Source of the DNA: Dissophora ornata
Taxonomy: Eukaryota; Mortierellomycota; Mortierellomycetes; Mortierellales; Mortierellaceae
DNA length: 30,763 nt
Direction: 5' to 3'
NCBI GenBank assembly: GCA_025201705.1
Contig: MU616944.1
Location: 1 to 30,763 of the forward strand
Below the pieces are notes generated by a model that saw nothing but the letters and a program-made list of their open reading frames with translations, was not told the origin of the DNA and did not search any database. Of this stretch, positions 1 to 10,048 are shown piece after piece (position 1 is the first letter of the stretch; each line of letters begins with the position of its first letter). Both the position numbers and the translations under genes were made by a program.

Positions 1-1095
1 CTCTTAGTGGAAATAAAGATGTCCTCCAAATCCGGTCGTCGTAGACCTGAAACGGATGACATACTGTATGTCACAATTCATGCTAGAACGCGACGATTTC
101 CCACGAACATACAATCAGTCTGTATACAGAATACTCTTCATTGAAGTGTCAAACATTGCAAGGTTTGTGGAAGGAGAACTCGCTCGGCATCAGTACATAT
201 ATCGTCTCTGCGCCACCCACCATCCCCATCATTGCTGCCGCATCCCTTATCCTGACAAGGTCATCCAATGCGCAAGCTCTGTTGTTTGAGTAAACACAGT
301 AGAGCAGCATCAGACGATCAAATCTCCTTTGTCAGGAGACCGTTTGAGCTAAATGAGAAGGACGGGCACCTGGCGCGGTTGAGGCACTGGGACTTTAGCA
401 TGATCTGATAAGTAGTTACCTGGGAAGCCATAGAACATTGGGAACCGTACGCGCATCTTCGCTAAAGGCTATAGCACGATAGTATCACAGCTGTGCTCTC
501 TGACCGCGCTTCCATAGCATAAGTTCAATCCATATATATTTATCGTCCTTTCTTAAGGTATGCTGGAAATGAGATCGATCAATCCTCATAGTCTGCAGTG
601 CTGTAATATTCATAAAGCAAACCGAATGGGCGCGACCAACGAGCATATGAGGTTGCCTACTTCGGCCAAAAAATTATATCTTCGTCTTAGCCAGTGTCCA
701 GGAGTGTTGCAAAGAGAGTAGCCTGGTCGCCGTTAAAGCCGGGTCGCGGGAAGCTCAGAAGGTGTATGCGACATATCGCCCTGACAAAGATGACACGGAA
801 TCCGATTCTTTGAATCAGTCAGCTCACAAAACACCTCACACATGAATGAAGTTGTTTTCCATCCCTCAGGCGGCAACACCCAACAACTATGAGAAACAGT
901 TGATCCAATCCACTTTCCCGGATATCACCTCAGACAAATCCCAACCAAACGTTCTTGGCGACAGAGTTATTCTAGGCACCCTTGACTCTGATGTCCCAGA
1001 CGTCTCTAGGCAGTCCACAGGGCAAAATGCAAACACGTCAAGTACTAGGTTGAGCGTTTATCCAATAAAACAGGCGATATAATTTTTTTGGTCAA
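1..1095. other. Gene-poor region, no supported gene
   Basis: About 1.1 kb in which I find no convincing gene. Short open frames occur on both strands, the longest a 78-codon frame at 846-1082 (plus), but none shows a recognisable motif, signal peptide or intron structure. No tRNA-like fold or long repeat was seen. Confidence 0.5.
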
Positions 1096-1297
1096 GGTGC
1101 AAAACTGCCCCAATGACTTCCGGCGGCGGAATTGTCATAGCGCAACGATGAGATGAGCATTCCGTCTGAAATTTTGAAACAATGTTTATGAATGGTAGGA
1201 ATACCTTCATGCGTAAATATCAAGCGATTTGAATGAGCAGTTTGTTTTTACAAGTCGAAATGCAAATCATCGCAAAACATTGTAGCAGTTTTGCACC
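1096..1297. repeat. MITE-like element with ~20-bp terminal inverted repeats
   Basis: GGTGCAAAACTG at 1096-1107 is perfectly inverted as CAGTTTTGCACC at 1286-1297. The match extends inward to about 20 bp with 2 mismatches (GGTGCAAAACTGCCCCAATG against GGTGCAAAACTGCTACAATG). The 202-bp interval has no coding potential. Just outside the right end the sequence reads ATACTGTA, so reading inward on the minus strand the end is TACAGTATGGTGC, which resembles a Tc1/mariner end (TA target followed by CAGT). The left end does not preserve this. A decayed non-autonomous DNA transposon is the best guess; no clear target duplication is visible. Confidence 0.4.
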
Positions 1298-1486
1298 ATA
1301 CTGTACATGTGCATGACATCAATACATAGGTGCGACTCTGGCGGACTTCAGCGACACCGGACGTTGAAGTCTTTGCAAATATAGTATTTTGGCGACTGCC
1401 AGTGACTACATTGGTGAACTAAAAGTAGACTACATTGCTTTTTTGCATGTTCTTGTTGATCAGCACCATCAAACACCGTAGAGGAA

Positions 1487-1735
1487 TCAACCAGGAAAGA
1501 AACTGCCAAAAGCCGTTCCAAAATCAATGTTTTTATCCTGAATTTTAGAACCCCTGCTCTGCTCAATAAGGGACGCAAATGCCTCTTGCTGTGTCATCTT
1601 GGGTGTTTTTTTGGAGGCGTTCTCTTGGGTCGAGTCTTGAGGCGAATATGGTGGTGGAGCAGGGTCCTGGGCCAAATCGGGAGCAGGGGAAGAGATAGCG
1701 GCAGACTGCTTCTTGGTGGACTTGAAGAGACACAT
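1487..1735 (-). CDS. Small hypothetical protein with a PPPY motif
   Basis: An 82-codon frame on the minus strand, taken from the methionine at 1735 (MCLFKSTKKQ...). An upstream in-frame methionine at 1789 would add 18 residues. The N-terminal part is low in complexity and rich in Ala, Pro and Ser. It contains APPPYSP, which fits the PPxY consensus bound by WW domains. A Lys/Thr-rich stretch follows, then an ordered-looking C-terminus (MTQQEAFASLIEQSRGSK... ending FGTAFGSFFPG). I do not recognise a named family. The amino-acid pattern looks more like a real fungal protein than a chance frame, and the opposite-strand frame is Gly/Trp/Arg-rich in a shadow-like way. No signal peptide or membrane segment is seen. 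It could be the last exon of a longer gene. Confidence 0.4.
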   Translation of the reverse strand: MCLFKSTKKQSAAISSPAPDLAQDPAPPPYSPQDSTQENASKKTPKMTQQEAFASLIEQSRGSKIQDKNIDFGTAFGSFFPG

Positions 1736-1959
1736 GGCTATAAGGATGTTACTTGTGGTGTTGAAGAGATAACAGGGGGCCATTTCCATGGATGGCCTTT
1801 TTAAAGAAAATTTAAAGCTGTCCTGAGACCAACCTCAAATAGACCCCATATTCGCGGTGTATTTTGTTCGTACCAACCTTCGGGCGGATCGTTGCATTTG
1901 CACACTCCTCCATCGGTCTATGACACTTTTTGTCCAAAAAGAAGAGAGTGTGTGCACTA

Positions 1960-2152
1960 GACATTTCAAGTTTTTCGACTTTCAAAGTCGAAACTTGGAT
2001 CATCTGGGAAACTGCTGTGCTTGTGACCAGGCGAGACATTTCATTTCAAGTTTTTCGACTTCCGAAGTCGAAACTTGGAAACTGCTGTGTTTGTGACCAG
2101 GTGACATTTCAAGTTTTTTGAACCCGGGAAACTGCAGTGTTTGTGACAAGGT
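1960..2152. repeat. Degenerate tandem repeat, hairpin in two of three units
   Basis: Three head-to-tail units, each starting GACATTTCA and ending in GTGAC(C/A)AGG: 1960-2034 (75 bp), 2035-2102 (68 bp) and 2103-2152 (50 bp). A weaker fourth copy follows from 2153. The first two units contain a near-perfect inverted repeat (1967-1997 and 2047-2077) of the form CAAGTTTTTCGACTTC...GAAGTCGAAACTTG, with a two-base bulge in one arm. The third unit has lost the hairpin but keeps the GGGAAACTGC-TGTTTGTGAC tail. Open frames run across the repeat on both strands, but they shift between units and are probably not coding. Confidence 0.75.
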
Positions 2153-2829
2153 GAGGCTTCACAATGTTGACATTCACAGTTTTTTGAATAAAAGGGTGAA
2201 GATCCTAACAAGGTTTTCGCTGTGATTTTGCCCTTCGCCATGTAGAGATTTGACTGTATGGCCCTCCTCTTCGTTCTCAGCCAGCATAATACTTAACCGA
2301 GGGAAGTTAGTTAACCCCAGTGTACTACTCAATCCCGGTACCTTACATAACCTAGGTACCTAGGTGTCGTAACAAAGCACACATTTTTGCTACCTTGCTG
2401 TTGAAAGAATAAAAAACCCAATGTGTGAGATGCGTGGAGGCACATCTCTTTCTCTTCCCCCAGTCAGTTACCTAAACCCCACAATATATTTAATGCCCCA
2501 CCAAGCAGCAAGCCTGTGACACTTTCCTAGTCCTCCTCCTCCTCCTCCTCCTCCTCCTTCTCCTCCTCCTCGCTGGCACTGCCTTCTTCCATTTCCGAGA
2601 ACACAGGTGTAGGCCACAGGGCTTGGAACATTACAAATACTGGCCGACGCTCCATCAATCATCCTGTTCCACCCACACCTCGCACACGGTTCTGGCGTTA
2701 ACTTTTATTTCGAAATGAAAACATGGTAGTTACTGTATACTATTTGAATTTTTTTTTAAAAAAAAAAAAAAAAAGGAGAGAGAGAGGTTGCTACCCCCTG
2801 GCCACGCATTACAAATGTGTTTCGCATTC
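2153..2829. other. Non-coding interval with simple repeats
   Basis: Apart from the 16-bp palindrome, this interval holds a CTC trinucleotide run (about 2531-2571) and a T8-A17 homopolymer junction (about 2750-2775). The latter lies just beyond the stop codon of the minus-strand sphingomyelinase gene and probably falls in its 3' region. No gene is supported. Confidence 0.5.
2350..2365. repeat. 16-bp perfect palindrome
   Basis: ACCTAGGTACCTAGGT equals its own reverse complement and is itself made of two copies of ACCTAGGT. It lies in non-coding DNA. It could be a dimer-binding site or chance. Confidence 0.5.
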
Positions 2830-5019
2830 TCAGGGCCCAAACAGGCGTCCACACATCTTCTGGTCCCAAGGTGCGGAATCGTCATTTTGGAAAAGACTTC
2901 GCTGATCCAAAGGCTTACTGGCATTCTCAGTTTCGGATCGTTTCTGCTTTTTAGCTTTAAGGCTTTTGCAAGTTTCCGAACTCATTCCCGCGCGCAGGTT
3001 GCAGATGATTTGCGTCTGGCAAGGACTATCCGCAGCACATTCGCCAAACAGATCAGCCGATTTGCCGCGGTACGTCCAGAACTCTTGGAACGCCGTGTTG
3101 TTCGTTTCCATGGCAGCTGTCACCTCGTGCCACCAGGATGCCGACAATGGTGCGTCATCCGCGATAGGGGCGAATACACCGTAAGCCTGACGCGCCGAGT
3201 ATTCCAAATGCCAGTTCGGAGTGGAGCCTGAGGCATCCCAAGACAGGGCCAGGTTTAGGTTGGCGATGTAAGTCTCGGAATCAAAGACGTTCCAGCTCTT
3301 GGAGTCAACCTTGTAGACACGGAATCCTGGGTTCAATTTCTTGTATGGGGTAACCGAAGGACCGATCCAGCTTGTCGCGATTGCATTCTGTGCAGTCTTG
3401 TTACCAGGGCCGTAGTAGAGTGCGAATTCATCAATATGAGTGTGCCCAAAGAACTGCTCTGCGATCACATGAGGAGAGTAGCGTTGGACGGCCTGATAGT
3501 AAAGCGCAGACCAGTTCTGGAGACAGTCGGCCAACGAGGGTGGGACATGGCCCATGATCCAAACGCGCTCGCCTGCATCCTCTGCTGCCTGAAGTTGAGT
3601 GACGAGCCAGTTGAGCTCACCAAAAGGATCATAGTCCGATGTATTGGCGTAGAGGTAAAAATTTTCAGAGAGGCAGAAATTGGTGTTGAGCGAAACGATG
3701 CGGAAACCAGTAGAAGGAGATACAGTGTAGGCTCCGTAGTTTTTGACAGTGTTAACGGCGTCAGCAGGTAGCCAACGAGACCAATCGTCCGCAAGGCTGG
3801 CGTAGAGCGATGAGTCGTTGCCTCCGGAGTATTGGGTTGGGAATAGACTAGAAGGCGAGGTAAGCAGAATGCGTTAGAGCGACACCCACACAATACATGA
3901 AACTAGTGCATAACCAATGGAATGGGATTGGGCCAGCTAGACACTTATGGAAGACTGTACCTTGCGGGTCCCGTTTCATGGTTTCCAACCGTAGGATATA
4001 CCTTGATTGGAAGAGCCTTTGCCATATTCTCGTAGGCATGCTCTTCAATCGGCACCACAGTGATGTTTGTCTCCCTCCAAGTATCATGCGGTGGTACATC
4101 ACCCGTCATGATCGCAAACTGAGCATTCACGACCTTTGGGATGTATTGCAGCAGGTCAAGTGTCAACTTGACTGGCGTGTCGCAGTTGTAGTCACCCCAC
4201 GAGGCTGCGGTGCTGTTGACGGAAGTGGAAGGAGTGGAGGAAGCTCGGCAGCTAGTGTTATATAACTCGTCAACGTGCCAGCTGCGAGGAATGGACGGAC
4301 GCGCGATGAGCACACAAATTAAATACGTTTGGAATGGTTAATAAAAATAAAGAACGAAAATAAAGAATAATGGCTTTATACCCTTCTTTTTCTTTTTTTT
4401 TTCGTCCTCCAAAAACTTACTCGGACAAGTGAAGAACATCAACGAGATTTCCACTCGGTGCAGGGACGACTGGATTGGCAGGTCTTGGTTTCGGGAAAGT
4501 GATTGTACCCGGGATAGTGGCTGGTGTGGAGCATTTTTTTGCACCAATCGAGTGGCATATTAATATGCCATCACCGCCAGTGACATTAGCCTTGAGGATC
4601 ACATCTAGCAGTGGTGGGCCATACATATTGACTAGGCCATTGCACTATATTATCAAGGCGCGAAAGCACGGAAGCGATGGAATTTAGACGTTGTTTTTTC
4701 TTGATGTCGATATGCAACGCACTACAAGCTCACTCGTTGCCAATCGCATAACACTTACAACCTCCAGTGGTGTGTCCTTAAGCGTTGGGCAAAGGCTCTT
4801 GACTGTGGCCAAGACCGAGTTTTGGTCCGTGAATGCCACGCCTTTGGCTGCTTCGATCGAGGAAACACACGCTCCACAATCACGCGTCTGGAGTGCCTTG
4901 GCAAAGAGCGCTCTCATATTGTCAATGGTCGAGTTGCCTTTGTCATGACGCGTTGGTGCTGCAATGGCCGTGTTCGCAGAGACCAGTAAGATGATCACGG
5001 AAGGAAGATTGACTTTCAT
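2830..5019 (-). CDS. Secreted acid sphingomyelinase (saposin B + metallophosphoesterase)
   Basis: Four exons, read right to left: 5019-4759, 4644-4421, 4281-3961, 3847-2830; introns of 114, 139 and 113 nt. Together they give 607 aa. Residues 1-20 are a signal peptide (MKVNLPSVIILLVSANTAIA). A saposin B-like domain follows (about residues 45-120), with cysteines in CGAC, KSLC, CNGL, ICHSIG and KKC. A Pro-rich linker leads to a calcineurin-like phosphoesterase with all expected metal-site motifs: LSDWH (D162, H164), TGDVPPHD (D223, H227, D228), GNHE (N262, H263), GH at 369 and GHTH (H404, H406). A Cys-containing C-terminal region follows. By family knowledge the enzyme hydrolyses sphingomyelin or related phosphodiesters to ceramide and a phospho-head group, in the vacuole or outside the cell. 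Exon 2 ends inside the codon for D162, which splicing completes. Several N-x-S/T glycosylation sites are present. The gene stands alone. Confidence 0.93.
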
Positions 5020-5185
5020 GATGGAAAGGGGAAAGATAGCAGCGTGCTTTTCAAAAGAGTGCGCGATAAGAGACTGTGAGGTCGATAGAGGAAGTGATGG
5101 GACTAGGGAGAGTAATTGCGTTGAGCAGTGGTTGTGGAATGATGTTTAGTGATAATGTGTGAAAAGCGAGCAGATGGGGTCTTTG

Positions 5186-5193
5186 TATTTATA
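5186..5193 (-). promoter_or_regulatory. Putative TATA box of the sphingomyelinase gene
   Basis: On the minus strand this reads TATAAATA, about 167 bp upstream of the start codon at 5019. Position and sequence fit a core promoter; this is inference only. Confidence 0.45.
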
Positions 5194-6336
5194 CGAAAAT
5201 ACTCGTTGTCATGAATAAAATCAATCAGCGTCTAGGGTACACCCTGGCGCCTTTCCCACTCTTCAATTTCGATCAAGTAATGATTTTTGAAACTCTCGAG
5301 TTGACTCTACAGAACGCCCATCTCCTCCCTTCCACAGAATACACGTCTCCACCAAGTCACTGACTGAGTGACTCGCTCCGCAGTTGACTTGACTATCGTT
5401 AGTCTTTGAGGGCATCTAGCGATTATACTTCTTTAACATATACAAGCTCCACCACTGTCTTGTGCAATCACGCCCGTTACCACCGTGTACCCATGTAGTT
5501 AGTTGTGTTATTTTTACCGCGTACCCATGTCGTTAGTTGTGTTTTCCCTATGACATTTCCCTACAAATGTCTTTCCCATCAGTGTGAACGTTCAGGCCCT
5601 ACCACACTGTATTACAACAAAAATAAAAATGCAATTTCCACGTGTGATTTGCCCAATTTTAAATTTTAAATTTCCAGCAGCACAAACAACGTATTAACTC
5701 TGTTCCTTTTTCGTCTGGCACTTGACTTATGTGGAATGAAGGTCAGATGGACTGAAAGATTGAAAGCTGCGATCGGTTCTTTCCTGCACTGACGGACGCT
5801 ATATTTGTCGCGTACATCGTCCATCGCGTTTCACCAACAATCAAACCAATCAACTATCCACAACCCAATATGCTGATTTATAGGTCTCTCATTACACAGA
5901 CAGAGGGAGGTATGTTGGTCGTGTGGCGCTAGGAATTATCCAACTGTTAAATTGATTGGTGCTTTGCTTTTCTCATATTCCCAACAACAATATCGAAAGC
6001 ATTCTGCCTTGAGGAAACAACAAGATGGTATGGCTCAACATTATGGTTACCCGATGGTTACCCGATGATTAATCCGACTATCAATTCTCCTATTGTTCGT
6101 GGGTCCCCTGTAAATATCCTTTGTATTAACTAGCCGAGATTGGTGTGCGCACATTGACTCCAATGAATGTGCCAAGGAAAGAGCAGACAATGGAAGGAAA
6201 GACAGGTAAGTGCGGCAGTGAGCAAGTGGGACAGGGTCAGTTTCTTGCAGTCTGTGTAAACATAGCATATCTATTGAGTGATTCTATCCGGTGGCCGACC
6301 TTCAAAATCTCAACGTTGGTGAACGCAGTCTGGAAA
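5194..6336. other. Intergenic region
   Basis: More than 1 kb between the sphingomyelinase promoter and the hAT element. It contains the 34-bp duplication, a short hairpin (GTCACT...AGTGAC, 5356-5372) and a small GGTTACCCGAT duplication at about 6045-6065. TAACTAGCCGAGAT at 6127-6140 recurs at 9536-9549 on the other side of the hAT element. No gene is supported. Confidence 0.5.
5482..5547. repeat. Tandem duplication of a ~34-bp unit
   Basis: ACCGTGTACCCATGTAGTTA... at 5482-5515 is followed directly by ACCGCGTACCCATGTCGTTA... from 5516. The copies share the GTACCCATGT-GTTAGTTGTGTT core with a few changes. Non-coding. Confidence 0.7.
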
Positions 6337-6459
6337 TGTTGACTGGTGAGTGTTGACCGGCGAACGTTGGCCGGTGAAAGTTGGCCAGTGAATGTTGACT
6401 GGTGAAAGTTGGTCGGTGAATGTTGACTGAATGTTGACCGATGAATGTTGACCGGTGAA
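6337..6459 (+). repeat. Left subterminal array, nine ~14-bp units
   Basis: Eight 14-bp units and one 11-bp unit, consensus TGTTGACCGGTGAA, stand head to tail without gaps. Variation is concentrated in the first two bases and the centre (GACTGG, GGCCGG, GGTCGG, GACCGA). A shorter degenerate copy (CGTTGGTGAA) lies just outside, at about 6313-6322. Confidence 0.85.
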
Positions 6460-6641
6460 TAGCGTTTCTCCGCAGTCGAATAGAATTGGATATGAGATTC
6501 GATTTTACCTTAATTCATCTTGTTCGATTCGATTTGATTCCCACTCAGCTGTTTTCAAAGCACATCTGCTGATAGCGCCGATATTCTTTATTACTGTAAA
6601 ATAACCTTGTTTTTTGTGGAAAGATGGATATGTTTCTATAT

Positions 6642-9090
6642 TCAACTATTTGTCTTGTCGCGATTAAAATAGTCGTACCAGGAATCCAGCAGCATCTGCT
6701 CTTGGATCTTGTTAGGACCAAGGCAATTCCTAGTATAAGGCAGGAGAGGGCGGGCTTTTGAGAAGCATCGCTCCGACGGGGCTGACGTCCCTGGGATGGC
6801 GAAATAATCTCTCGCCATCTTCGCTAAGTGTGGGTAAGACCCGCAGTTCTTTTTCCAGTAAGCCAAAGGCGTTTCCCTGACTGTTGGACTCGACACAAAC
6901 TCCTCCAGCTGGTCTCCCTTTGGTCTCTTTATCAATTCAAGAAGAGCGAGCTCCATGTCGTTGTCGCGGGCATCCAGAGGCGGTTGGGTGAGATCCTCGC
7001 TTGTGTTGGCCACATACCGATCCTCCCACACGTTTCGGACAGCCTTCTTGGCGTTATTTTCATATTTAGCCACCATCTCTGATCGGACCAATACTGGAAG
7101 CGCATTGCTGGATGGATCGCGGTTGCCACCGAGCTAATGGGCGAGTTGTCGGTTGCTGCATAGTACTGGCTGAGCTTGTTGTATGCTGCTCTCGCTCCAT
7201 GGCATATGTCGGGTAGGCGCTCCTCATTATTCCTGATGAAATTCTCGATGACTCCCATGAGACTATTGTAGATGACAACAGTCATGGTGATTGTTACATA
7301 GGTCTTGCTGGCGCAGATTATTGTCGTGAATTTGTCGAAGTGCTCCAGAAGCTCTCTCAGGGCGTCGAGGCGGCGCCATTCCACCTCATTAAGAATGCAC
7401 TCTGTGAGATTGTCGTCAAGCAATACGGAGCAATATATGACCTTGCACTCAATTGCGCGCTCGATCATGGTGTATGTGGATCCCCAGCGCGTTCTCACAT
7501 CAAGCAGAGGAGCAAGGCCCTGCTTCCTGTCTGCGGATGCAGTGAGCTCCTTGAACTTTTCGAGCCGATTTGAGGATCGCCTGCAAAATATAAAAAATGC
7601 AATGAGACTCCAACATACGTACTAGCTGGCGACACATAGCTGACCGAGAGATAATGTCGAAGAATGCCCGACCGTTTACATGCAGAGCAGCATACTTGAT
7701 TTTGACGATGCCCCTCCTCAACTTTTCAAGAGCACGCTTGGCGGACGCATTGTTGTCCACTGACTCGCCAGCATCACCTTCGTCCTCCTCCGCGATGCTG
7801 GTACGGATGAAACCCTCAGTGTCGTCATCGTCTTCGATATCCATGGATTCTGCGTCACTTGGCGCCTCCGCTTCTAGACCGCCCTTGCCAAGCATGGCCT
7901 GGACAGCGAGATTCATAACGTGCGCAAGACAGTGCACATGTTGCTTGGACGCTCTGAATGGGCTCCTACAGATCATTGCAGAAATAACAGATATGGATAG
8001 TAGATCAAACTATTTGTAGAGTTTATATATTAAAGCGAGCGCAGTCGAGACACATCGTTGTTAGAACCTTTTTTGTGTGCTTACCACTCGTTAGAGCGCG
8101 CGCGTGTGTATGCCTCAAAATTCGTGGTCAGCTTAAGGACATTAGGGCCGTTGTCGCTGGTGATCGACATGACCTTCTGTTGCAGGTTAAAGCGCTCCAC
8201 AACCTTGACAAACGCCTGCATCAACGCCTCGCCCGTGTCCGAACCTTTTAGGTGTTCAAAGCCCAGAGTGACATCCTGCTGTTCCCAGTTGTCGTCGATC
8301 CAGTGACCAGTGACGGCAAGAAATGACGATTGAAAGGGGCTCGTCCAACCATCCAGGGTGAACGCCACCATGGGCACTGTTGCAAGGTTGTCACGAATAA
8401 GATCCTCGTACTCCCTGTGCATTTTCGACGCCTGCATTGAAAAATGGCCATGCCGCCGTGGTTATTGATGAAGAGACTATTAGGTTGCTGAATTTGATTC
8501 AACACATTATGCTCTGTCCATCTTAGTTGGCATACCTTTCTGGTGATTGTGTATTTGGACGGTAATTTTAGGTCATCCATTGGTGCAAGATGGAGTAGCT
8601 CCTTTAGCAAAGGCGACTGGACAAAGGTGTAGGGCAGTCTATGGCGGACCAGGATTTTGCAGACGTGACGTTCGAGCGCGTCCATTGAAAAATGAGCCGA
8701 TGATCTTTTGCCCTGGTTCGCTATGGCGATCTGAATAGATTCTGTTCGGTTTGTGTAGGCGCCGTCCTTTTGAACATGTTCATTGAGTTTGTGGTCACCC
8801 ATGAGGTGATTCCTGATGTTGCTGGTTGAGCTCCCGATCCACGCCCATCCTTTTTTCTGCGAGCAGCTCGGGACTAAACAGTAGACCCTGACAATGCCAG
8901 CAGCATCGGACCGCTTCTCAGCCCAGCGCCACACCCAACTGCCCTCTCTGCCCGCCTTCTTGTAAGACTTCTTCTCCGCGCCCCCTGATGAGAGTGCCGG
9001 AGATGGAAGGTCCAACGTGGAGACAGAGCCAAGACTCTGTTGTTCTGCGATGATACTTTGTCCATCGGCAGCATCGTCCTCTTCATCCAT
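6642..9090 (-). pseudogene. hAT transposase with BED zinc finger, frameshifted
   Basis: Four exons, right to left: 9090-8536, 8431-8085, 7965-7696, 7580-6642; introns of 104, 119 and 115 nt. The product would be about 703 aa if the frame were open. The N-terminus is acidic, followed by a BED-type finger (C71, C76, H95, H100 in CLVPSC...HLMGDH). Next come FTLDGWTSPF and SDNGPN of the catalytic core, a CLAHVMNLAVQ segment, an acidic insertion, VRTRWGSTY, AIHPAMRFQYW, and the C-terminal dimerisation region (ARDYFAIPGTSAPSERCFS). After FQYWSDQRW, at about 7073-7078, the reading frame jumps: one base appears to be missing between the TGG codon and the downstream GCTAAATAT frame, and no intron fits there. 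A sequencing error is the alternative. Apart from that shift no stop was found, so the copy is only lightly decayed. Confidence 0.88.
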
Positions 9091-9375
9091 TATTCCAGAG
9101 TTCTACAGTATAGCATAGCGAGGATACAAGATAGAAATTAAGGTAATTAGCGTCTGGCTGCGGAAAAGATATGGTGGCCAAGATCTCTTAAGCGGTTCGC
9201 ATTACAGAAAAAAGCAAGGCATTTAAGGATTGAGCCATATTTTGAGATAAACAGGCGATAAAAAAGAGAAGGAAAGAGCGGAAGGCGATGTGTGTGAGTT
9301 TTTTTTTACGCATTTGCATGAATGACACATGACTGTCGAATAACAGTCGCATTCGACTACTGTCGAAATATCGAA

Positions 9376-9497
9376 TATTGACTGCTGAAAGTTGACCGGT
9401 GAATATTAGCTGGTTAGTGTTGACCGGTGGTGGAAGTTGACTGGTGAATGCTGACCGGTGAACGGTGAATATTAACTGGCGAATGTTGACCGGTGAA
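9376..9497 (+). repeat. Right subterminal array, nine units of the same repeat
   Basis: Nine units of the TGTTGACCGGTGAA family: seven of 14 bp, one of 17 bp and one of 7 bp. Total length is 122 bp against 123 bp on the left. The orientation is the same as in the left array, although the near-palindromic core (TGACCGGTGA against TCACCGGTCA) makes each unit partly symmetric. Confidence 0.85.
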
Positions 9498-9599
9498 TGT
9501 GGGTTCACGGTCAGCATGCGTGGGTGCGGTATGACTAACTAGCTGAGATGTAGAATAAAAGGGTCTATGGGAACTGTTTTCGTCCTTTCACAGAACACC

Positions 9600-10048
9600 T
9601 TTCTTACCACGGTATCGTTTGGAAACGTGAAGTTTCCTTTTCAAAATCCCGTCGTATTATCGTAAAGGATGATGAAGATCCTGGCAGTCTCTCAGATACT
9701 CTATAGCCTACCCATGGAACTCTATCAGACTTAAGCAGCTTCTTTTCGATAGCCGAGGCTGCTGATGATATTTATTTTATTGCACCATGGATAGCTCGTT
9801 TCCAAGTAGAGCTGAGTGAAATAGGTTCAATTTCACTGAAATCCGAGACCTTTTGGGACGCTCTGAAGGTACAGGTGGGCGATGACGGACATGTTCCTAG
9901 CCGTATCCCTTATTTTAATACGCTTTAGCACTTTCCCGACGTAAGGAGTATGAGCTGCTTGGTCCGAAATACTCCCAACAGGAGCATGATTCCTTGATGC
10001 AGGAGACTGCTTTTATCAACCAGATTATGAAAACGTTTCAAGGTAACC
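9600..10048 (+). pseudogene. Decayed transposon-like coding remnant
   Basis: Translating about 9630-9928 gives a protein-like stretch with one internal stop: ...IIVKDDEDPGSLSDTL, then after the stop ...FSIAEAADDIYFIAPW..., ...SETFWDALKVQVGDDGHVPS..., ending at a TAG. The next frame continues it (LALSRRKEYELLGPKYS...FINQIMKTFQG) to about 10056. The frame change and stops indicate decay. I do not recognise the family; a transposon polyprotein is a guess from the neighbourhood. Confidence 0.45.

Larger units (their letters stand above)
6337..9497 (-). mobile_element. hAT-family DNA transposon with matched subterminal repeat arrays
   Basis: The interval runs from the outer edge of the left repeat array to the outer edge of the right one and encloses a single transposase gene on the minus strand. 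Identity as hAT rests on the transposase: BED finger, the FTLDGWTS and SDNGPN motifs, and the C-terminal dimerisation region with a TSAPSERCFS motif. Exact ends are not resolved, because I could not find a clean pair of terminal inverted repeats flanked by an 8-bp duplication. The true ends may lie somewhat outside the arrays. One frameshift in the transposase and the divergence of the repeat units suggest it is not a fresh insertion. Confidence 0.8.

Noticed and set aside
846..1082. 78-codon plus-strand frame (MKLFSIPQAA...)
   Set aside because: Plausible composition but no homology, signal peptide or introns, and it lies in a gene-poor stretch.
7606..7630. Alternative donor GTACGT for the third transposase intron
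   Set aside because: It would join the next exon in a frame that stops within 30 codons. The donor at 7695 restores the hAT family sequence.
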